64,000 nt of DNA from Spisula solida. Its lineage: Eukaryota > Mollusca > Bivalvia > Venerida > Mactridae. The notes beneath the pieces are model-generated. The model did no database searches, was not told the origin of the DNA, and saw nothing but the letters and a program-made list of their open reading frames with translations. Shown in pieces: positions 49,801 through 61,800 of this stretch. The translations under genes and the position numbers were made by a program. The DNA is taken from positions 12,474,720 to 12,538,719 of the forward strand of contig OX365950.1 in assembly GCA_947247005.1 (NCBI GenBank), in the 5' to 3' direction. Positions within the stretch are counted from its first letter, which is position 1, and each line of letters begins with the position of its first letter.

Positions 49801-52800
49801 ATTGTAAGACCACCGTATTTATTTACAAGTAATTTTAAAACATACGGGGATTTCACAGATGAACAAGAGGGCCATTGGTCCATAGATTTTTATTCAAATA
49901 TTGTTTTTTAAGCCCCACTGTTTAACAGTATATAAGTCCTCAGCAGATCACCTGGTCACAATGACATTATCCTGACACTGGGCGAAAACAGCAGTTACCC
50001 CTGGAACTAACCACACTGAGTATCAAGCAAGGGAGATATACCAGTACCATTTTAATGACTTTACCATTTTAACGACTTTTGGTAATATCGCTGTCTCAGG
50101 GATCAAACCCAAGTTCTCTTAAACTTGAAGTGGACCCACTAGGATAATGAGCTAATAATGCCATTGAGGGAGGTCCAAAAAGTTTGAGGAAATAGTTCTG
50201 AAATCTTTATTACCTGATCAAAAGTGCCGAAATTTGGGGTATTACAACATCCTAAAGTGCTAATTTGAGGACAATCATGCATCCATGCATCAGTAAAATA
50301 ACCTTGTTGGTAACCTAGTAACCTAGTATTAAACATGACCTGGGGTTTTCATACTGATTAGGTCAAAACTCTTATAGACAGGCCTAAATGTAGAATTCTA
50401 ATAGTTTTTCTTTATCGTCTATAGCAACCCTAGCTTTTTACCCCAAATGACCCAATTGCACACTAGACCAATAATTTACAGCAACAAAAAAGCTCATTTT
50501 TCTGCATGATAATTGTGTGAACTGTATAACTTGCAGTAATATCCACTAATATAGTAATTTATTTTAGGTTGAATACGAAACAAGTTCTACACTCCAGACA
50601 CCTTATTCCTGTCTCATGTTATCAATCACCACAAACAGGAGACAAATTCTTATCAACAATTCAATGACCTTGTATGTCAAGTATTTTATTGAGAACAGAA
50701 GCAATCTTGTCAACAATTCAATGACCTTGTATGCTGTGTATCTTATTGACTTTCTTACAGTGCAGATATTTGTCTGCAAACTTCAAGGTTGATATGTGAT
50801 ACTCATCATACTAAATATTCTGCACTCACAGAGTATTGTTCATTATTACATGATTCATCAAGATATATATAGGTTATATATATTTATCTGATGTTCAACT
50901 AACATCTGAGCTCATGAACGCTGCTGGAGATTTAGGTAGTACTAAAAAAATTTAACCTGGTAGTAATTTAACTGTAAAATATCCCTAAAAGGGGATCACT
51001 ATAATATTTGTAGATAGTTCACTCTAATTTTATTCACATTGTTTAGCTGTATAGTAGCATGGATGCATAACTTGTTTTGACATTATGATGCATCTCCATG
51101 AAGTCATGACGTCCTTTCCCGCAAAATATTGAAAGATATGACGTCATGACGTCACGACGTCATGCTACATTTGGCATACTTCCCGGGAATTTAGTCCAGA
51201 TGGGAATTTAGAGTTTGCTTTCAATAGCAATGAGTCTTGAAAACATCAAATATGGCAAAAGGCTGGTTGATAACACATGTAATAATGGCGGGATAAAAAC
51301 GTGTGTATACATACAAGTCTACATTGATCTATGGCAGTTTGTCATAAACTGTGAATGGGAACCTATAATTGTTCTAGGTGTGAAAAATTATTATATACCG
51401 GTACAATGATACAACATACATGTCATATCTCCCGCATCGTGTGTGAGTCTACCTCATTTGAGACTCTACTCTGTGACGCACTCCCGCATTTTGATAAAAT
51501 CTACTGGATTTGAAAAAATCCACATAAGACGCTCAGAATGATTCAAGTTTCACTTTCCTCGTAATTTCCGGTGATAAATTTACAACAAGTCATAAGATAA
51601 CGAACCTTTATAACACCCCAGGAGAGTGGTCACTCCAATTAACAATCGATAATTGACCCGGTAACTAATTTTGCAGCCGAAAATATTTTGGTTTACTGGT
51701 TAGGTTTAAAAGTCACACATGACCGTACATTACAAAACTTAACTCGTAGCAGTTACTTCCCCTTGCAGTTACAGTATTAAAGGATCTCAAAAATTTTAAG
51801 TTTTTAATTTGGAACTTGCATGATATTCAGTCAACATCAATTTCAGATACATTTTTTGAAGCTTTTAAATTTACTGAATTGATTTTATTTCTGTATTGTC
51901 AATGCATTATTGAGTTTGACTGAATATCTTAGCAACATTTTGAACATATCAGTTCTTTTCTATGGTTATTTTTGTCTGGTGATCTTCTGCTTGACATGTC
52001 TACTTTTCAGGTGTATGATAAATGAACTGGTATACCATAAATGTAACAATAGTAATACATGTCAAGTCAGCATTTGGTTTGGTAACAAGTTACAAATATC
52101 TGAACTATGAGTCAAAAGTCTTGAACATACTGGAACCTGACATTTGTTGTTTACATCATGAATGTCATCACAAATATTAGTTTAAATTTCTTCATGAAGC
52201 ATGTATGCATGCATGGTATTGTCATACAAGTAAAATAAGTGCAAACTGAATATAAACTTCATTAATTATAGTCGATAGTTCGAGCAAGAAAAACTCCTGC
52301 ATTTTATTGAAATCTCCAGCATTTCCATCACCAATCTCCTGCAAATGGTTCAGCAAAACATGGCATGCATGATACAATGTGACAATGACAACATCAAGAC
52401 TAAACAAAGACGTGACAAGTTTTTAAAAAAATTTATTCAGTTTTATTCAGCTGAGTCAATATCAATGAGTAACAATAATATTAATTTCATATATAAAGAT
52501 TATCTCTTGAGAGCGTATCAGTTCTGAACACATATCATGCTATCTACACACAATATGCATAAAATAAGAGGTCAAACATAACTAATCCCCTCGATAACAA
52601 GTAAATTAATTAAGAATTGCAAGCAATACAGAAGTCCCCTACCGGTTTTAAGCCATTTTCAATGTTTCTGTTGCCATAGCAACCACAAGTTTGGTCGGAA
52701 TCAAAATATGTTTGGACGTGCATTATCCCCTTATTACCCCCTATCCACATACCAAGTTTCATAAACCGAGCTAGGAAACTGTTTGAGTTATGTCAGGATC

Positions 52801-55800
52801 CAGGTTTTTTGACGGAATGACGGACGGACAGAGGGCAAACCTATAGTCACCTCCGGTCAAAAACCGGTAGGGGACTAATTACGGTAATTTATTATTATAG
52901 GACAAACTGATCGGTACGGTTATACCAGAAAATAGCATTTCTTAGCGATTTTCACCATGTGTAATAATTACGCTCTTTCGAAAATCACAATTTCGCGAGG
53001 ATTTATGTACGAGAAATGCCAGGACTGATGGATTCACGAACTTTTCTACATGCCAATATATCAACTTATACAGTAGATATGAACTTTAACAAGTGGTTAT
53101 TATTAAGAAATATTGGCAAATTTAGCAAATACACTAAACTTTATTCTAACATTAACAAGAGATGTTTGTAAAACATGTATGCCCCCATGGCAGCCCAATA
53201 GTCAGAAATGGTAAGGGTCACAGTGACATACTGACCTCAAAACCAATAGGGGTCATCTACTGTTGATGACCAACCTCTATGTAAAGTTTGAGGATCCTAG
53301 GGCAAAGCATTCTTGAGTCATTAAATGGGAACCATTTGGTCTACCCACCTACAGATCTACACGGACATGTGCAAAGCAATATATGGGCGCATAATTAATT
53401 ACGATGAATTATTACAAACATAGATCACTACTAAGGAAGTTTCAAAATTTGTGCATGCCAAATGTCTGAAATTCAGAATAGGCCAAGAACTTAACCTGTG
53501 AAAATATTGACTTATATAGTATTTACAAGAAATCTTTACATAACGCTTCAAAACATCAATGTCTAGATTACTGCATTTCATGGAGTGTTTAAAGAAAATA
53601 ATAAAATATATATTTTCTCAAGTGATGTAGCCACAAGTGAAAGTATAATTTTCTATGATCTCGAGTGAAATGAATTTTGACCTTAGTTTTCTGTTTCTCA
53701 TAATTTTTTATGCTTCAATTTCTCTTAAAATGGTACAGTAATTGACTTAAATGGACAAATAATCACGTTGAAATTGGAATGTCAAGACGTAACGCATATT
53801 TTTTAATCCTGCATCGTTGCCGTTACATTTCTTTTTCTGTATAGTCATAGAACCAACTTCTAAAACAGCAAAAATAACAATTTTCACTGTTATTTTGACT
53901 GATAAATCTATATAATCCATTCATGGCATTAAAATTAAAATAAATTATACTAAATCTTGTACTCCTTGGTACTGTTTTATTCAAGCACTTACGGAAATCA
54001 TAAAATTATGTTCAAATTTAAATTCTTGATAGTTCTTTCAACAACTACAAATTACAACAGATGAATAAATATCAATAATAAATCAGTTAATGAACTCTTA
54101 CAAACTGTATCTTTCCCCAGTTTGCAGTCGTCAAAAAACTATGAAGAATTTAAATTTGAACGTAACTTTATGATTTATGTAAGTGCTTTGATAATCAGTA
54201 CCCATATAACCAACCATAATCCTAATCCATCTAACCATTAGAGAGAACATATCCAGAAACGACACACAGCTACTCACCTATGATCTAGGAACAAGAATTT
54301 CCATTCGAGACTATGTCTGGAAGTAAACTCTCTATTATTATCCACTATTGACATCTCACGAACCAGCTGAGATGTTTGTAATCTTACTGTACATAGGAAG
54401 TATACTTGCTCCTCATTGCACAAGTTAGCAGACGGAACACCCTCATCTGAAACAAAATAATAATCAAAGCACTGTAAGATCTAGATGATTTTATAGCAAT
54501 AAAGGCCTTCATGATAGTTTATCACATGTAGAAATATACATACATGCCATATCTCCCGGATCGTGCGTGAGTCTACCGCATTTGAGCCTCAACTCACGCA
54601 CTCCCGCATTTTGATAAAATCTACCGGATTTGACAAAAATCCGCGTAAGAATCTCAGAATGATTAAAGTTTCACTTTCCTCGTAATTTCCGGTGATAAAT
54701 TTACAATTAATCAACACGTCATTACATAACAAACCTTCATAACACCCCAGGAGAGTGGTCACTCCAATAAACAATCGATAATTGCCCCGATAAGAGTATG
54801 CTAAGGTGTCATAAACTGATAAACATCTTCCCAAGCAGCCGAAAATATGTTTGTTTACTGGTTAGGTTTAAAGCCCACACATGACCGTACATTACAGAAA
54901 TAAACTCGTAGCAGTTACTTCCCTTTGCAGTTACAGTATCAAAGGAAAAGGACCTCATTAAGTTTTAGTTTGGAATTTGGAATTTGCATGATATTCAGTC
55001 CACATCAAGTTCAGATACATTATTTGAAGCTTTTTAATTAACTGAATTGATTTTATTTCTGTATTATCAATGCATTTTTGAGTTTGAATGAATATGTTAG
55101 CACCATTTTGAACATATAATTTCTTTTCTATGGTTTTTTTTATCAGGTAATCTTCTGCTTGACATGTCTTCTTTTCAGATGTATGATAAATGAACTGGTA
55201 TAGCATAAATGTAACAATAACTAGTACATGTCCAGTCAGCATTTGGTTTGGTAACTTACAAATGTTTTAACTATGAGTCATAAGACTTGAACATACTGGA
55301 CATTTGTTGTTTACATCATGAATATCATCCCAAACACTAGTTTAAATTACTTCACGAAGCATGTATGCATGCATGGTATTGTCATACAAGTAAAATAAGT
55401 GCAAACTGCATATAAACTTCATTAATTTTAGTCGATAGTTCGAGCAAGAAAAATCTCCTGCATTTTATTGAAATCTCCTGCATTTCCATCACCAATCTCC
55501 TGCAAATGGTTCAGCAAAGTATGGCATGTATGAATATATATGAGCCATTTTCCAGAAAAACAGGCTTAGTGACAAATTATGAAAATCATGATAATATAGC
55601 ACTAGAAAAACGAGACTTGTATGAACAGTTTCTGAAAGTTTGAGCAAAATATCACATCCAGTTACAAAGTTAGACTTCTAAAATTTGCCAATCATGTCTA
55701 TTTTTTTAATGATGTAGCAAACGTCTGATAGAAGTGAACATTAATTTTGTGCAATATTATTTTCAAAAAAAAATTCCACAATAAATGACTTAGCTATGCT

Positions 55801-58800
55801 CTGAACAAGTTCAATTATGGTCATTTTTTACTTGACCTTTGAGATATTGACATAATTGTGTCCCATGACACCCTCTAATGATGGTGTGCCAAGTCATTAA
55901 AAAATCATTTGATGTATGGCGAAGTTACAGTCTGGACAAATTTCGGGACAGACATCAACCTACGGACGACCACAAGAGTGACTCCTTCATAATTCATGAA
56001 GAAACAAGACTGCGTTCAATAAACGCTTATGCCCCCTGTGGAAGCCTTGTCCATAAATAAGTCTAAGTCCAAAATTAGGTCAAGGTGAAGGTCAAAATGG
56101 GGTAAGGTGATACAGGCATGTGGAGAGTGTTCATACACAACATCCATGCAAGTATGAAAGCTTTGTAGCAAGCCATATTAATGCTAGAAGAAACGGTCAA
56201 TTTGGGTTAACCAGGACGGACGGACGGACGGACGGACGGACGAACGGACGGACGGACGGACAGGTGAATCACTATATGCCCCCCATCTATCGATAGGGGG
56301 GCATAAAAATAAACCTAACAGTAAGTACTTCATTATCCAAGTACTCAAAAATAAACCAAAGAGCATGATTCTGTTCTCATTTTAGAGCATTTTCTAAACC
56401 TTATTACATAATTACTGTATAATGTCACTAAGCTCAGTTTTCCAGAAGAATGGCTCATGTATTATACATATTTACATATGTCACGGTCTGAACCTGTTCA
56501 CAGTATGGGTGAGGGAGTGTGTAGGCAGCCGGCTAGCTCAGTCGGTAGAGCATTCGCCCTGTAAGCGAAGGGTCCCGGGTTCGAGCCCCGGTCTGGTTGC
56601 ACATTTTTCTCACCCTGTGACATTTGGCGCCCAACGGGGGACCGTGGCATGGCAGTCAGGTTGCTTCACAGCTCCTGTGCTTGAAATTATTTCTACTCTC
56701 TGAAATTCGGGACGCATTTCCATTTCAGAGGGGGAATATGTCACGGTCTGAACCTGTTCACAGTATGGGTGAGGGAGTGTGTAGGCAGCCGGCTAGCTCA
56801 GTCGGTAGAGCATTCGCCCTGTAAGCGAAGGGTCCCGGGTTCGAGCCCCGGTCTGGTTGCACATTTTTCTCACCCTGTGACACATACAATTATAGTACAC
56901 AGTGGCAAACAAAAGAAATATACAAGTGTTTTAAACTTGCACTCACAATAATAAATTGTTCAATACAGTCTGGAGAGGTTAATTGATACCGGTTTTTTTT
57001 CCTTTTTCTTTTTATCAGGTTTAATACCTTTTCTCAGTAACTTTTTTGTTATATACGGCTGCCATTCAGTGTATCAGCTTTCCTGGACTGTATCCTTACC
57101 AGTACTAACTAACCCTTCCACAGGGAGCCAGTCACGTTCCCACATGTGGAGGAAAATTGACTATGTTGTCAAATGTTCATGAAAGGGTATGACCTGTCTC
57201 AACCAGGAATTGAACGGGATACAAATCCAGCATACAAACCAAACAGTCACAGCAATTAGTATAATATACAAATACCTGTAGATGAGAGGGTCCGTCTGAA
57301 GCTGCCTCTTACAGTCACCGGCTCATATTGTACATTTTCCCGGGGATCTATCGCTCCTCGACGAAAATTACATTCAAAACACAACCGATTCTCCTCTGTA
57401 AGATAAATGGAAAACATTTTAAATCAATCTCTCAAAAGTAGAAAAAAACAAAATTTATAAAATTATACAAATTCAATTTGATGATTTGTATGGAATTGAG
57501 TTGTTGTATGGTGATTGTTGATCGGAGGGTGTAATTGTCTGGAGGTAATTGTTACAATCAATTTCCTATGAGATTGACATTTAAACATACTCCTTGATAC
57601 ATCAATACAGACATTCATCAAAGTAACAGCTGCTGCCTTGTGATAATTATATCAAGTTGAACTTCAAAAGCAGCTCTTTCTTGGTTAATATATTCAATTC
57701 AATTAGCAAGGCAACATTGGGCAGAGCATAAATTCTGGTTTAAAGGGATTATTATAATAATCATAGCAATTTCCCTGAATCAGTTGCAAAGTCATTGACC
57801 TTTTAGTACTAGTAAATGTCAAATAATAACGAAACAACAAATTTAACTGCATATCAAAGGGGTTCCATTTGACTCTGAAGTAAGGGTTTTGACCCCTAAC
57901 ATTTTAAAAAGCCATATTTTAACCCTCTAGTTATTGGTTGGAAAGGTGATTTTCTCTTAAAATCATAGGTATTTAGTCTATAAAATGTTAAAATTTAGTC
58001 TAAAGTATCAAAATGACCCTTTAGATTCAGAAGCTAATAGAACCCATGTATAAGCAAACATACCGGTACATATGTGGCAATAATAAGCATTACATTATAC
58101 TCCTGATGACAACAAGTGACCCGAGTATTTGAGTACTTGGTCATTGAACTGATTATCGAATAGTACAATCAACACTCGGGTACTCAGAAAATGACCAGTC
58201 AGCCTTTTATCTGAACAAGGCTTACCCCAGGCCATTTTAGCACCCAAATCCCGAGGCACTTCAATTTTTTAAATATTTACTTCCTTACGTTATACATAAC
58301 ATGACACAGGAAATACATCATTACGTACTAAAGTGGGAGTAACATAATCTATATATAACTAAAATGGTGTTTTATCACATAAACATGTCCCTCACAAAGG
58401 GTGGTAACTCAAGCGTAAACATGGGTAATCATGAGCAGATTGTTTTTTTATAAATAAACTTATAACGCCTCCCTGGTATAATGCTGGATGAGATTATAGA
58501 CAGCATATCTACATACAACAAGAGCACAATAAGGAAGGTCTCACTATATATTGGATATTTCACCATACATCCAACATGAACGCTCACTCTGCTAAATCTT
58601 CACAGACAAACAATATTGATTTGTTTAAATAGAAGTGAATTAGGTACCGTAAAATCCTTGGTTTTTCACAGGTATTAAATTTTGCGGATTTCGGTGAAAT
58701 GGTAATTTGGTGGTTTGTTAAATATTGAATGAAGGACTTCTTGTTACATACTTTTGAGGTTAAGTATTTAAGGGGATTGAATTTCGTGATCTAGCGCATC

Positions 58801-61800
58801 CACAATATTAAAGAAAATTTATCCTTTGCGAATATCAATAATTTAACAGTATGCTAGTTCACATAATGTCAGTTTATTCCAGAACTTAAGCTACAATTAA
58901 TCTGTTTATTCCAGAAAATAACACTCCTATGCTGTGTACGTGACTAATGAAATGCGCCATAAGCAAGGCCCTAACTTGAGGACACATAATTATAATGATC
59001 AAAATAGGCAGCTGGCAGATTATTGTTTGTAGTATCGTTTGTGGACCGCTGAAACCATAATAAAAAGATTTTCTCTAAGCAAAGGTCTTAAGAACTTCTT
59101 AAGAGTCAGATGAGTGCTTTACGCTCATCAAACTCAGACTGAATACATTACAATGTCACCCAGTATCGATCATGGCCTAGATTTTACAGAAACAAATAAT
59201 GTGGAACAGTTTCCTAAAGAGTAAGACATTACGTAAAACTGTGAGCTCTGGAGTGTGACCAAAGATATGATTTGGCCAGAAACCCCAGCTGACACAGTAT
59301 CAAACCTAACACTCTGTACAATACCTAACACTCAACACTGAAGCGAACACTCAGTACTACACCTAACACTCAACACTGAACTGAGCACTCAGTACTACAC
59401 CTAACGCTCAACACTGAACCGAACACTCAGTACTATACCTAACACTCAACACTAAACCAAACACTCGGTATTACACCTAACGCTCAACACTGAACCGAAC
59501 ACTCAGTACTACACCTAACACTCAACACTGAACTGAACACTCAGTACTACACCTTACACTCAGTACAACACCTAACACTCAGTACTGCACCTAACAGTCA
59601 ATATTGTACCTAACACTCAGTGCTACGCTTAACACTCAGCACTGTACTGAACACTCAGTACTGCACATTACTCTCAGTACTGCACCTAACACTCAGTACT
59701 GTACCTAACACTCAGTACTGCACCTAACACTCAGTACTGCACCTAACACTCAGTACTACACCTAACACTCAGTACTGCACCTAACACTCAGTACTGCACC
59801 TAACACTCAGTACTACACCTAACACTCAGTACTGTATCTAACACTCAGTACTGTACCTAACACTCAGTACTACACCTAACACTCAGTACTGCACCTAACA
59901 CTCAGTACTACACCTAACACTCAGTACTACACCTAACACTCAGTACTACACCTAACACTCAGTACAGTACCTCACACTCAGTACTACACCTTACACTCAG
60001 TACTGTACCTAACACTCAGTACTGTACCTAACACTCACTACTACACCTAACACTCAATACTGTACCTAACACTCAGTACTGCACCTAACACTAAGTACTG
60101 TATCTAACACTCAGTACTGTACCTAACACTCACTACTACACCTAACACTCGGAACTTTACCTAACACTCAGTACAGTACCTCACACTCAGTACTGTACCT
60201 AACACTCACTACTACACCTAACACTAAGGACTGTATCTAACACTCAGTACTGTACCTAACACTCACTACTACACCTAACACTCGGAACTGTACCTAACAC
60301 TCAGTACTGCACCTAACACTCAGTACTGTACCTAACACTCACTACTACACCTAACACTCAGTACTGTACCTAACACTCACTACTACACCTAACACTAAGT
60401 ACTGTATCTAACACTCAGTACTGTACCTAACACTCAATACTGTACCTAACACTCAGTACTGCACCTAACACTAAGTACTGTACCTAACACTCAGTACTGT
60501 ACCTAACACTCAGTACTGTACCTAACACTCAGTACTGTACCTAACACTCAGTACTGTACCTTACACTCTGTACTGTACCTAACACTCACTACTACACCTA
60601 ACACTCAGTACTGTACCTAACACACTGTACCTAACACTCAGTACTGTACCTAACACTCTGTACCGCACCTAATACTCAGTACTGCACCTAACACTCAGTA
60701 CTGTACCTAACACTCAGTACTGTACCTAAAACTCAGTACTACACCTAACACTCAGTACTGTACCTAACACACTGTACCTAACACTCAGTACTGCACCTAA
60801 CACTAAGTACTGTACCTAACACTCAGTACTGTACCTAACACTCAGTACTGTACCTAACACTCAGTACTGTACCTAACACTCTGTACTGTACCTAACACTC
60901 ACTACTGTACCTAACACTCACTACTACACCTAACACTCAGTACTGTACCTAACACACTGTACCTAACACTCAGTACTGTACCTAACACTCTGTACCGCAC
61001 CTAATACTCAGTACTGCACCTAACACTCAGTACTGTACCTAACACTCAGTACTGTACCTAAAACTCAGTACTACACCTAACACTCAGTACTGTACCTAAC
61101 ACACTGTACCTAACACTCAGTACAGTACCTAACACTCTGTACCGCACCTAATACTCAGTACTGCACCTAACACTCAGTACTACACCTACCACTCAGTACT
61201 GTACCTAACACTTAGTACTGTACCTAACACTCAGTACTGTACCTAACACTCAGTACTACACCTACCACTCAGTACTGCACCTAACACTCAGTACTACACC
61301 TACCACTCAGTACAGTACCTAACACTCAGTACAGTACCTCACACTCAGTACTGTACCTAACACTCAGTACTGTACCTAACACTCAGTACTGTACCTAACA
61401 CTCAGTACTGTACCTAACACTCAGTACTGTACATAACACTCAGTACTGCACCTAACACTAAGTACTGTACCTAACACTCAGTACTGTACCTAACACTCAG
61501 TACTGTACCTAACACTCAGTACTGTACATAACACTCAGTACTACACCTACCACTCAGTACAGTACCTAACACTCAGTACAGTACCTCACACTCAGTACTG
61601 TACCTAACACTCAGTACCGCACCTAACACTAAGTACTGTACCTAACACTCAGTACTGTACCTAACACTCAGTACTGTACCTAACACTCAGTACTGTACAT
61701 AACACTCAGTACTGCACCTAACACTAAGTACTGTACCTAACACTCAGTACTGTACCTAACACTCAGTACTGTACCTAACACTCAGTACTACACCTAACAC

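Larger units (their letters stand above)
56479..56882 (+). mobile_element. TRIM (miniature LTR retrotransposon) with tRNA-like sequence in each LTR
   Basis: 404 bp in all. Two 144-bp LTRs (56479-56622, 56739-56882) are identical base for base and run from TGTCACGG to CTGTGACA. The 116-bp interior opens TT then TGGCGCCCAACGGGGGAC, which matches the primer binding site for tRNA-Lys with about two differences. It closes with the polypurine tract AGAGGGGGAA just before LTR 2. CATA on both sides (56475-56478, 56883-56886) is the likely target duplication. No gag or pol is present, so it depends on a partner element. Identical LTRs imply recent insertion or conversion. Lies in CLOCK intron 2, antisense to the gene. 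Confidence 0.9.

Noticed and set aside
56422..56951. Open frames reading through the tRNA-like regions
   Set aside because: They repeat because the LTRs are identical; the translated sequence is only the tRNA-like region read as protein.
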